Assembly: GCF_009827595.1 (NCBI RefSeq)
Contig: NZ_WTYT01000004.1
Location: forward strand, 319,317 to 383,316
Direction of reading: 5' to 3'
Origin: Altericroceibacterium endophyticum
GTDB taxonomy: Bacteria > Pseudomonadota > Alphaproteobacteria > Sphingomonadales > Sphingomonadaceae
Length of the DNA: 64,000 nt
Part shown: positions 9,758-17,712 of the stretch, in pieces
Layout: the number at the start of each line of letters is the position of its first letter
Position numbering within the stretch: the stretch's first letter is position 1
Translations under genes and position numbers: made by a program
The notes under the pieces: model-generated
Told to the model about the DNA's origin: nothing
What the model saw: only the letters and a program-made list of their open reading frames with translations
Database searches by the model: none

Positions 9758-11515
9758 TCAGTTCCCGCCCTTGTCGCTGCCCCGGCTGTGATCCAAGACG
9801 ACAAGATCGGGTAGCCGGTGCTCAAAGACATCGAACGGATGCATGCCGTCCGCAACAAACGCATCAATCATCGCCTCGCGCTCAGGGTCGCTGCGCCAGT
9901 GGCCCTGAGGAAATTCGAGCAGCGGGCTCACCGTGACGGCCTCATAGGCAACGCTCAGCGAACCGAGCTGAAACTCGATCATCTTGGTAACCAGCGCCTC
10001 ATCGGCATGTTCAGGATAGGTCCGCAGCACATGCTGGATCAGAGCGAGGTCGCCATCGGAACGCCGTAGTAGCCGCTCGAGCGTGCGAAAATTGATCACC
10101 GTGGTGTTCTCGGCACCGAAGAACATGCCGGCATTGTCTGAGGTGATAATCAGGTGCTCTATTCCGACGACAAAGCCCTCGAAGTGCGGATGACCTTCCT
10201 TCGGCAGCATCCGCGAGAGAAAACGCATGCCGCCCTCGGTTTGGATGAAGCGCTTCAGCACCTCTACCTGCCGGAAGGCCTTGGACACGCTATCTTTGTT
10301 GAGCACCTTGAGCTGATCCTTCGCCCAGCGCGGCGGCACTGGGCATTTCAGCTCGCACACGAACATCATGTAGCCGAGCGTCGGCTCGACCGAAATTACG
10401 AGCAGGTCGATATCCGGTAACGTCGCGTCGAATTCGCGCAGCGACACTTCGCTGCGGCAGATGAAGCCTTCCGCTTCCCACGCCGACTTGACGCGTCGGA
10501 CGAACGCGCTGCCGATCTCGTTGCTGACTTGCTCGAGGAAGGTGTTTGGGCGCCGCTGGGCGATGACGCGCAGCAAGTTCACCAGCCCCTCCGCGATCGC
10601 GAAGTGATGCGGCCGCATGACGATCCTGCCATCCGGCTCCCCCTCCCGCATCAGCGAGAAATAACTAGCATCGACCCGTCCTGCCGTCGCGTCGCGGTCG
10701 TACACCATGTCCTTCAGGATCTTGCGCGTGGTATCAGGGCCGATGCCCAGATCCTCCTCGATCCCTTGAAGTAGATCTGTTTCCGGCATGTAGACGGCGC
10801 CGACCGCGTCCTGCGCACGGGCAAAATAGCGGTGGTAGAGCGCCTTCATCAGCAGCATCCGGTAGACGCTCAGGAACTGTTCGTAGGTGTAGCCGCCCAG
10901 ATCGATCTGGCTGTCGGGCGCTATCAGGGAAAAATAGGCAGCGAGCTTGAGAGCAGCCTCTTCGCGCATCAGCGGCTCGGCCGTTTCCAGATTGGACGTG
11001 ACTACGCCCTCCGGCTCATCCTTGAGCAGGCGGAGAATTTCTTCCGAATGGTTGAAGTCGCGGAAGTGATGTTGCGACATCAGCAGATGATCGTTGTGGA
11101 CCGTGAAAAACTGCCGCGGGATCGATTTATCCGCGAACCGGATCTCGACCCGTCCGTCCTTAAGCGACCAGTTCATCGCGCCGGGGACATTGTACGAGTA
11201 ATACAAATACTCGCGGATCATGTAATAATGCGATGCGAAGACGAGGTCCTCCATCATCTGCCGCACGTCGGTCTCGCTCTCGACATCCAACGCGGCGCCA
11301 TCCGCGCCCGAGACGAAGCTGTTCGCGAGTATGGAATAGCCGCGGTCGATATAACCAACCTCATCGATACCCTTCGTGAAGGCACCGATCTCGTAAAGCT
11401 CCGACGCGAGACGCAGCTTGCTGGTGCCCGACCAGCCTCGCGAAGGAAGCGCGTCGAGCGCCGCATCCAGCTGACGCTCGAAATCCTGCACCTGCTTTTT
11501 CAGTTTCCGGTCCAT
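9758..11515 (-). CDS. PD-(D/E)xK nuclease-like protein of the helicase operon
   Basis: 585 residues from the second of two adjacent ATGs (11518 and 11515). The frame is open to 11563, but the extra 16 residues look non-coding. The first ~300 residues are helical and unassigned. Residues ~330-400 read as a restriction-endonuclease-like core: a helix with a conserved Glu (SNEIGSAFVRRV), then LPDIDLL (D368/D370), then VCELK (E388, K390), the D...ExK pattern of the superfamily. A Lys/Arg-rich region follows. It is the last gene after the helicase (11818-13872) and a small Cys/His protein, so it may be the nuclease arm of a helicase-based defence system. Family membership is inferred from the motif alone. 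Confidence 0.6.
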   Translation of the reverse strand: MDRKLKKQVQDFERQLDAALDALPSRGWSGTSKLRLASELYEIGAFTKGIDEVGYIDRGYSILANSFVSGADGAALDVESETDVRQMMEDLVFASHYYMIREYLYYSYNVPGAMNWSLKDGRVEIRFADKSIPRQFFTVHNDHLLMSQHHFRDFNHSEEILRLLKDEPEGVVTSNLETAEPLMREEAALKLAAYFSLIAPDSQIDLGGYTYEQFLSVYRMLLMKALYHRYFARAQDAVGAVYMPETDLLQGIEEDLGIGPDTTRKILKDMVYDRDATAGRVDASYFSLMREGEPDGRIVMRPHHFAIAEGLVNLLRVIAQRRPNTFLEQVSNEIGSAFVRRVKSAWEAEGFICRSEVSLREFDATLPDIDLLVISVEPTLGYMMFVCELKCPVPPRWAKDQLKVLNKDSVSKAFRQVEVLKRFIQTEGGMRFLSRMLPKEGHPHFEGFVVGIEHLIITSDNAGMFFGAENTTVINFRTLERLLRRSDGDLALIQHVLRTYPEHADEALVTKMIEFQLGSLSVAYEAVTVSPLLEFPQGHWRSDPEREAMIDAFVADGMHPFDVFEHRLPDLVVLDHSRGSDKGGN

Positions 11516-11582
11516 CATCGCCCAGCTTCGTGTTGGTCGCGCGCTAGGATTACATGCACGCACTCATGAAAGGTCCCGCACT

Positions 11583-11825
11583 TCAGGTCCCGGGCGGTGA
11601 CATGCCGAGCCCTTCGTAGATGCCCTTTAACTTGGCCCAAGCCGCATCGAGCATGGGCTTTGCGGCGTCACGGCTATAGCTGTAGTCATCCTTGGTCGCG
11701 TTTGTCCGAACAACGAGACACCACTCGCCCTTCGCAATGACGTGTGAGCTATTCCTCCGACATTTGCGCTGGCGCTGTGCCTGCTCAATCTTCACGTCGA
11801 TCAGAATGTCCCTGACTTTAGCCAT
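11583..11825 (-). CDS. small Cys/His protein between helicase and nuclease genes
   Basis: 80 residues, starting with an ATG that overlaps the helicase stop by 8 bases, so it is translationally coupled. The sequence has a basic N-terminal half (QAQRQRKCRRNSSHVIAKGE) with C22, H28 and C36, spaced as in a treble-clef or zinc-knuckle half site. Only three candidate ligands are visible, so metal binding is uncertain. The size and position suggest an accessory DNA-binding or adaptor subunit of the helicase system. I do not recognise a named family. Confidence 0.6.
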   Translation of the reverse strand: MAKVRDILIDVKIEQAQRQRKCRRNSSHVIAKGEWCLVVRTNATKDDYSYSRDAAKPMLDAAWAKLKGIYEGLGMSPPGT

Positions 11826-13872
11826 CCTTCTTCCCCTTCAGGGCGTCGCGCACATTGTCTCCGAGAGTGTCGAGCGCAGCCAGTGCGTCCTCGTTGTCGC
11901 CTGCGTCAGGCGCCTTACGGCTCCCAGATTTGATTCCGAGATGTTCGTTGATCGCCTTGTTCAGCAGCGATGTAACGGCAGCCCGGTTATCGCGCCCTGC
12001 GACGGTCTTAACGCGCTGACCGACTTCTCGGCCCGCGGGCGAGAGTTTTAGATCCTTGAGAATGCGGGCGACGACGGAGCCTGTGCGTTCGGAGAGCCGC
12101 TTGCGCGCGCCAACCCGCCGCGCCTGCGGCTGCACTGGAAGGTCACCAGAACTGCTGACTTGGGACAGCTCTTCCTGCTTTCGGCGCAGCGTCTCCCTGA
12201 GCTTGTCCTTCGCGATGACGTCGCGCAGGCGCAGACCCGCGCCGATCTCATGGTCCAGCATTTCCTCGAGGACGCGATCGTCTTCCGGATCAAGGAATGA
12301 CCGATTGATAAACGAGCCGACGATCTCGTTATCGACCAGCATCCCGATGTCGAAACGACGGGACTCTCCTGAGCCGTCGCCATCGCCCTTCTCGTCACCG
12401 GCCTCCAGCCACCTCTTGACCATCGCTTGGTCATCGAAATCCAGTTCGCGGAAATCGTCCCAATGGGCGTCAGTGTTCAAACCCACATGGGAGACCACGA
12501 AGGCGTGGTTGTCCGGATGTTCGGGCTTCGCCTCATGGACGACGCGCATCACGCGCCCAACGAACTGGATGTAAGGCGACAAGCTTGCGAACGGCCGGAA
12601 GATGGCCGCCACGCTCAGGGGCGGATGATCGAAGCCTTCGCCGAGCATCTGCACCTGCACGATGCAATCGAGCTTGCCGCTGCGCAGATCGGCAAGAACG
12701 GCGTCCTGCTTGTCTCGATCCATCTCACCGTAGATTTCGGCCGCCTTCAGGCCCCGCTCTTCATACAACCCGCGCACCTGGCGGGCATGGTCGACTGAAC
12801 AGGCGACGGCGATGATCTGGTGGCGGAAACCGCTGCGCTCGCGCAGCTCCTGGAGGTATTTGATGCTGGCGTCGACGATGTGGCGATTGCACTCCGGCGC
12901 CAGCGCGACGCCGCGCCGGAACCAGGCATGTTCCCGCAAGGCCAACACCTCTTCCAGGGTGTGCCGCTTCGTGTCGTCACGGTAGGTGAAGGACAGCTCC
13001 GACGGCGCTACGTTCCGAGAGTGGATCTGCTTGATGTACCCCTTCACCATCGCGCGGGTAAACGGATAGCGATAGATCACCTTGCCGACAGGCCGCGTTC
13101 CGTCGCCCCGGAACGGTGTCGCCGTCAGGCTGATGACTTTGGCGTTCGGAAAGCGATCGAAGACTTTTGCCCAGCTCGGGGCCACGTTGTGGTGGCCCTC
13201 GTCGATCATGATAATGTCGAAATAGTTCGGCGGAAACTGTGGGAGCCAGCGATCTGCCGAGCTAGCCAATTGGTGGATGTTGGTCACGACGAACTGGCTT
13301 GCGTTGCAATCGTGGAGATTGGCGTCGACGCCATCCAAAACAGCCCGAAATGGTCCTGCCGAAAAATCGTGGAGCGCGCCCGTCCGCCGCCAGAAATTCT
13401 TCGGGTTGCTGATGTCGAGCGATTCCGCGACGCCCGACCGGATCGTCAAATTCGGTGTGATGACAAGCGCGCGCCCTTTGGCGACGCCGAAGGGCAATGT
13501 CGCAATGACGCCGGTCTTTCCGCAGCCGACAGGAATCTGCAGGATTACCGGCTCGTTCGAGGCTTCGAAGTGGGTCCGCACTGCCCGGTGGGCGTCCTGC
13601 TGCGGCTCGCGGATCTTGGGGTTCGCCTCAATGTCCGCAGTCAGCGTCTGAAACATATGGTCGGGCTCGTCGGCGGCCTGTTCGGCGCGCCGATACTCGA
13701 GGCGGAAGGGCTCAAGGTCGGGCCGGCGATAGAAGCGATAGCCGCTTCCCGGCCGGCGCACCGGCTTGAGCTTGTCGGAGGCATCCCACCGTCGAAGCGT
13801 ATCCTTCGAGACGCCGACATACTCGGCGGCCTCGGCAAGGGTTAGGAAATCGGGGGCATCGCTCTGTGACAT
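11818..13872 (-). CDS. SF2 DEAD/DEAH-type helicase with N-terminal MerR-type HTH
   Basis: 684 residues. Residues 8-55 (FLTLAEAAEYVGVSKDTLRR) form a MerR/excisionase-type winged helix. The SF2 motor follows: Walker A PVGCGKT (114-120), motif II IDEGHH (223-228), motif III SLTATPFR (248-255) and motif VI QFVGRVMR (436-443). The C-terminal ~190 residues are helical and charged. The fold resembles restriction/defence translocases more than housekeeping helicases, and the fused HTH suggests sequence- or structure-specific targeting or autoregulation. It starts a three-gene leftward operon and is divergent from the phosphoribosyltransferase/SLOG pair, with 183 bases between them. Confidence 0.85.
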   Translation of the reverse strand: MSQSDAPDFLTLAEAAEYVGVSKDTLRRWDASDKLKPVRRPGSGYRFYRRPDLEPFRLEYRRAEQAADEPDHMFQTLTADIEANPKIREPQQDAHRAVRTHFEASNEPVILQIPVGCGKTGVIATLPFGVAKGRALVITPNLTIRSGVAESLDISNPKNFWRRTGALHDFSAGPFRAVLDGVDANLHDCNASQFVVTNIHQLASSADRWLPQFPPNYFDIIMIDEGHHNVAPSWAKVFDRFPNAKVISLTATPFRGDGTRPVGKVIYRYPFTRAMVKGYIKQIHSRNVAPSELSFTYRDDTKRHTLEEVLALREHAWFRRGVALAPECNRHIVDASIKYLQELRERSGFRHQIIAVACSVDHARQVRGLYEERGLKAAEIYGEMDRDKQDAVLADLRSGKLDCIVQVQMLGEGFDHPPLSVAAIFRPFASLSPYIQFVGRVMRVVHEAKPEHPDNHAFVVSHVGLNTDAHWDDFRELDFDDQAMVKRWLEAGDEKGDGDGSGESRRFDIGMLVDNEIVGSFINRSFLDPEDDRVLEEMLDHEIGAGLRLRDVIAKDKLRETLRRKQEELSQVSSSGDLPVQPQARRVGARKRLSERTGSVVARILKDLKLSPAGREVGQRVKTVAGRDNRAAVTSLLNKAINEHLGIKSGSRKAPDAGDNEDALAALDTLGDNVRDALKGKKDG

Positions 13873-13980
13873 GCCGCAACCTTATGCAACTCTATGCATT
13901 CGGTCAACCCCTGGGCGACGACCCCGCGCTGTGAGCGTTCCGATGCCATTGATGACGCCGCTATGAGACTCTTGCGGATC

Positions 13981-13996
13981 ATACAAAATTTTGTAT
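13981..13996. promoter_or_regulatory. perfect 16-bp palindrome between divergent defence genes
   Basis: ATACAAAATTTTGTAT is fully self-complementary, followed by an alternating TA run to about 14003. It lies 109 nt from the helicase start and 60 nt from the phosphoribosyltransferase start. This is a natural operator position for the XRE domain of the SLOG fusion or the MerR-like domain of the helicase. Which protein binds it is inference. Confidence 0.5.
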
Positions 13997-14055
13997 ATAT
14001 ATATCGGATGCCCCCGTGGACGGCGTTCCGAGGGCTGCAAGGAACACTCTTCGTT

Positions 14056-14646
14056 ATGCAGGTTCAGATTCGAAAGCTCGAAGGCAGTTGGGATCTCGGT
14101 TACGCGCTCCACAAGCATACGCTGTCGAGCGTCTACCTGGGCGACGACGAATACGGCCACCCTCGATTTGACACGACGCGCTCGGAGCCCGGCGAGGCGC
14201 TATACCAGCTTAAATATCGAGCTGATTGGAATCAGGTTCAGCCGCTCGCGGCCCAAGTGCGGCAATCCTTGCTGCCGCTGTTCGGCAAGATCGGCCTGAT
14301 TATCCCAATGCCCGCCTCCACGGTGCGGGCGCGCCAGCCGGTCAATGAGATCGCCAACGAACTCGGCAAACTGACGAAAACGCCGGTGTTCGACGACATC
14401 ATCGTCAAGGCGCCCGCGCCCGAAGGCAGCCCGCAGCTCAAGAACCTGCATGGCCGCGAGGCGAAGGACGCCGCATTGGAGGGACGGTTCAGCATCAACC
14501 CGTCCATCACCAACGAAGGGTGTTGGAACGCGCTTGTCCTTGACGATCTTTTCGACACGGGTGCCACAATGGACGCCGTCTGCAAAACGCTACGCACGTA
14601 CAAGAAAATCAACCACGTCTACGCCGCTTCGATCACATGGAAGTAA
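14056..14646 (+). CDS. phosphoribosyltransferase-fold protein (ComF-like)
   Basis: 196 residues from the ATG at 14056. An open frame extends back to 13894 but crosses the AT-rich palindrome, so I reject the longer start. The PRPP-binding loop is clear: VLDDLFDTGATM (161-172), two acidic residues followed by T/G/A. IIPMPAS (82-88) is the strand before the flexible loop, as in ComF-type proteins. No zinc-finger N-terminus is present, unlike classical ComF. The next gene, a SLOG-XRE fusion, starts 4 nt later, so they form a unit. PRTase and SLOG domains recur together in predicted nucleotide-based conflict systems (family knowledge), which suggests nucleotide salvage or signalling on infection. 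Confidence 0.75.
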   Translation: MQVQIRKLEGSWDLGYALHKHTLSSVYLGDDEYGHPRFDTTRSEPGEALYQLKYRADWNQVQPLAAQVRQSLLPLFGKIGLIIPMPASTVRARQPVNEIANELGKLTKTPVFDDIIVKAPAPEGSPQLKNLHGREAKDAALEGRFSINPSITNEGCWNALVLDDLFDTGATMDAVCKTLRTYKKINHVYAASITWK

Positions 14647-14650
14647 TGCC

Positions 14651-15520
14651 ATGACCACTGTCTTCATCGCCGGATCAATCTCCATCAGCCGCCTGCATGA
14701 GAAGGTCGCGGACAGGATCAACAAGATCGTGTCTTCAGACTTTAACGTCGTAGTCGGAGACGCCGATGGCGCCGATACCTCAATTCAGGAATGCCTCCAG
14801 CGGTACCAAGCCGGAAAGGTGACCGTGTATTGCACCGGAGACTCGCCCCGGAACAATGTCGCAGAATGGCCGGTCCACAGGGTCGTCTCGAAGGCGAAGG
14901 CGGGCACGCGCGCCTACTTTACCGCCAAAGACCTGGAGATGGCGCGCCACAGCGACTATGGCCTCATGGTCTGGGATTGCAAAAGCACCGGCACGCTCAG
15001 CAATGTCATTGAGCTTCTTCGAGAAAAGAAGAAGTCCGTGGTCTTCGTGAACAAGAACAAGGATTTTGTCACCATATCGGACAAGGACGGCTTGGAGCGC
15101 CTTGTCGCCTTCATGTCGGATCATGCTCGCGCAAAGGCAGAAGAGAAGATTGGCCTCACCGCGAAGATCGCCAACATCGCCCACGAACAATTCTCGTTGG
15201 ACATCGGTGCGAATAGCGAAATGTCAGCAAGCCCGGTGAAGGATCTGGAGCCGTCAGCACCAGCCGAGGCGAGCCCGGAGCAGACCGAGAGCGTAAAGTT
15301 ACGCGCGGCGCTCATGACGGCGCTGAAAGAGCATATTTCCCGCGCGCATCTCAGCCAGTCTCAAGCGGCCAAAGTATTTGGGGTGACCCAGCCGCGGATC
15401 TCAGACCTCACGCGTGGCAAGGTTGACCTGTTCGGCCTCGACGCCTTGGTTAACATGGCCGCTACGGCGGGCTTGCGCGTGGAGATGCACGTTCGCGAAC
15501 CTCGGGTTACTGTCGGCTGA
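14651..15520 (+). CDS. SLOG (DprA/YspA-like) domain fused to XRE-type HTH
   Basis: 289 residues. The N-terminal ~160 form a Rossmann-like SLOG domain: TVFIAGSIS at the first strand, VVVGDADGADTSIQECL (34-50) as the glycine-rich nucleotide loop, and DYGLMVWD with a following SxGTLSN as the second phosphate loop. A linker rich in A/E/S (about 190-225) leads to a HigA-like HTH (residues ~225-285: LSQSQAAKVFGVTQPRISDL). It starts 4 nt after the phosphoribosyltransferase. A protein that can bind a nucleotide and DNA could act as sensor-repressor of the divergon. That role is inferred from domains. Confidence 0.75.
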   Translation: MTTVFIAGSISISRLHEKVADRINKIVSSDFNVVVGDADGADTSIQECLQRYQAGKVTVYCTGDSPRNNVAEWPVHRVVSKAKAGTRAYFTAKDLEMARHSDYGLMVWDCKSTGTLSNVIELLREKKKSVVFVNKNKDFVTISDKDGLERLVAFMSDHARAKAEEKIGLTAKIANIAHEQFSLDIGANSEMSASPVKDLEPSAPAEASPEQTESVKLRAALMTALKEHISRAHLSQSQAAKVFGVTQPRISDLTRGKVDLFGLDALVNMAATAGLRVEMHVREPRVTVG

Positions 15521-15696
15521 CACTGTTCGAGTCGGTTAGTAATGTTAGTCTGGGTGCCTCTGGGTTGCTCAGATTCATATTGATCTTGAGCATGCTCTAT
15601 AGCGGTATAGCTGCCACACAAACGTTAGGGCGGGCACGCCGAGTATTGGCTTATTCGCCCAGATGCGAACGCGCGATGCCTTGAGGAAAATCCGCT

Positions 15697-17712
15697 CTAG
15701 CGAAGCGCAGATGGGGATCTAAGGCGGCCGGGAACCCTGAAGACGATGAGATGCCGGGCGAGCGCACCACCTTCGGGAACATAAGCGCTGTGCCAGAGAC
15801 ACTCTTCTATGCTCGGCACCGGCCCTGGCCGATCGACGAGTTCGAGTGCGCCGAGAAATCCGAGCCGGACATTGGCCGCTTGGTAACTGGTTGCCTGCGC
15901 CAGGTATCGACTGGCAGCCTCGGGTGAAAACGCGCCCTCGTGCTTTTTGAGCTCGATAACGAAAGCCGGGCCACCTAGACTGATATAAAGATCTGTCCGG
16001 CCAGTCGCGACGCCGCGCACTTCGGACAGCACCTCCGCGCCGACGAGATTGCCCTTGAGGAAGTCGCGGAGGTCTGCTTGGAGGTCGGCCTCGCTCGGAT
16101 CCGAGGCGCGCAGATAGGCGCCGCGCGCGCCGAGATCGCGTATCTCGGCATTCTGCCGGTCACTGCAAAACATCAAAATCTGTTGGAGTACGGCGTCGAA
16201 TGCCTGCTGGACCTCGCCTGCATATTCGCTGCTGGCGGCCAGTTGATCACGCAACGACGCCAGCACACGTTGCAGGACCGGATTGGCAAGCACGCGGCCG
16301 TGCGCGACATGGCTGGCGAGCCCGAACTCAAGCGATCGTGCCATGTCAGAGGGAATCTGCTCGGTCGAGGCGCCCTCGGGGAGAATGCGCGCGAGCAGCG
16401 GATATTGCTCATTCTCCTTGGCTTTTCCCGGCCCGGCACCGGCGCGGCGAGCCTCATCCAATCCGGCACGAAGATTTTGCGCGATCGTTCGCTGTGCATC
16501 AGGCCATTGGCCTTCGCTGAGCAGATCGTCGAGATGGCCCGCGAGGCCGCGTTCGCGCAGGAAAGAGGCCTCGACCCGGGGACGCAATACGAGCCGTAGG
16601 CCGTCGCCGTGGGCGATGGTACAACTTGCGTCATAGACGGCGAGGATGCGATCCATGGTCGTAGCGGCATTGATCCAGCTCGGACGGGCAAGATCGTCGG
16701 CCACGCGTTGGACCGTACGCGCGAGTTCAAACCATTCAATATCCACGTCCTGACGAGGCGCGAGCCATGGCACCACGTGACCGGTGCGTAGCACCACTGC
16801 ACGATCTCGCGCGGCTGTCACCAGATCGGTCAGCGTCGCCTGCATCTCCGCAACGCTCCGGTTCGCCGCAAAGCCGAGAACGAGATCAATCGCCGATCGA
16901 TAGGCGCGTGCGTCCGACCGATCATCATCGACCTCGCGCGCCCGTTCGAAAAGCAGCCGTGCCGTGCCTAGGCCGGCAAGGATCGTTGCCATATCCTTGC
17001 CGTCGAGCGCACGCGCCAGATGTGCGAGGCCGAGCTCGAACGCCGCTTCGCTTTCTGCTTCCTCGTTGTCGAGCAGCCGGTGGAGCATCGTCAGCAGATC
17101 GTCATCACCCCATGCATGGAAGGCGGCCCCGCCAATCTTTGCGACATGTTGCGCGAAGGAACCCGGCACATCGGATGCGACCTCGGTGAGCTCGAGTAGG
17201 GGCCGGTGACGGCTCACATCGCCTTCCAGCGCGAGACGGAAAAGGCCTTCGAGCGCATAGGCAGCAATCAGCGTCTCGCGCTCGGTCGCGCGTTCCCGAA
17301 TTCGCCGCGTGAAGATCGCAACGACAGCCTGGGCGATGGTCGCACGCAGTGTCGTGCTCCTGATGAGCCGGTCGATCGCGTCGCGGAAGGATTGCGGATC
17401 GCGTGCCAAAGCGAAACCGCCCACCAGAAAATCATGCAGCCGCGCGCCTTCGTTGGGCGGGGCCGCACTGATCATGTCGGCGAGAATGTCAAGGAAGGGC
17501 GCCGCTTGGAGCCGATCAGCGTCGGCGAGGATTTCATCCACGCCGCCAAGATCGTCGACCGTGATGGGCTGGCTCTCCGCCAACCGCGCCTCGAGAAGTT
17601 CAAGCGCTCTCATGCTGAAGAGCGCGACGGCGACAGCGCTACCATAGATAATCATCTCCCGTCGCGGATCGGCACCATTGTTCGCCGAGCCGATCGACAA
17701 TCGCGCTGGCAT
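15697..17712 (-). CDS. putative effector with C-terminal PD-(D/E)xK domain (ABC-3C-like operon)
   Basis: 671 residues. About 530 residues of Ala/Leu/Arg-rich helices form an unassigned repeat-like body. The C-terminal ~130 residues carry a restriction-like core: a helix with E541 (SEADLQADLRDFLKG), GRTDLYISLG with D574, and FVIELKK with E587 and K589. The start chosen, ATG 17712, has GGGAG 5 nt upstream and overlaps the ATPase gene by 74 bases. ATG 17655 is an alternative. It is the last gene of the operon and the likely toxic component if this is a defence system. The body shows no family I recognise. Confidence 0.65.
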   Translation of the reverse strand: MPARLSIGSANNGADPRREMIIYGSAVAVALFSMRALELLEARLAESQPITVDDLGGVDEILADADRLQAAPFLDILADMISAAPPNEGARLHDFLVGGFALARDPQSFRDAIDRLIRSTTLRATIAQAVVAIFTRRIRERATERETLIAAYALEGLFRLALEGDVSRHRPLLELTEVASDVPGSFAQHVAKIGGAAFHAWGDDDLLTMLHRLLDNEEAESEAAFELGLAHLARALDGKDMATILAGLGTARLLFERAREVDDDRSDARAYRSAIDLVLGFAANRSVAEMQATLTDLVTAARDRAVVLRTGHVVPWLAPRQDVDIEWFELARTVQRVADDLARPSWINAATTMDRILAVYDASCTIAHGDGLRLVLRPRVEASFLRERGLAGHLDDLLSEGQWPDAQRTIAQNLRAGLDEARRAGAGPGKAKENEQYPLLARILPEGASTEQIPSDMARSLEFGLASHVAHGRVLANPVLQRVLASLRDQLAASSEYAGEVQQAFDAVLQQILMFCSDRQNAEIRDLGARGAYLRASDPSEADLQADLRDFLKGNLVGAEVLSEVRGVATGRTDLYISLGGPAFVIELKKHEGAFSPEAASRYLAQATSYQAANVRLGFLGALELVDRPGPVPSIEECLWHSAYVPEGGALARHLIVFRVPGRLRSPSALR

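Noticed and set aside
13894-14055. N-terminal extension of the phosphoribosyltransferase
   Set aside because: Would cross the AT-rich palindrome and the divergent promoter region; ATG 14056 starts at the beginning of recognisable sequence.
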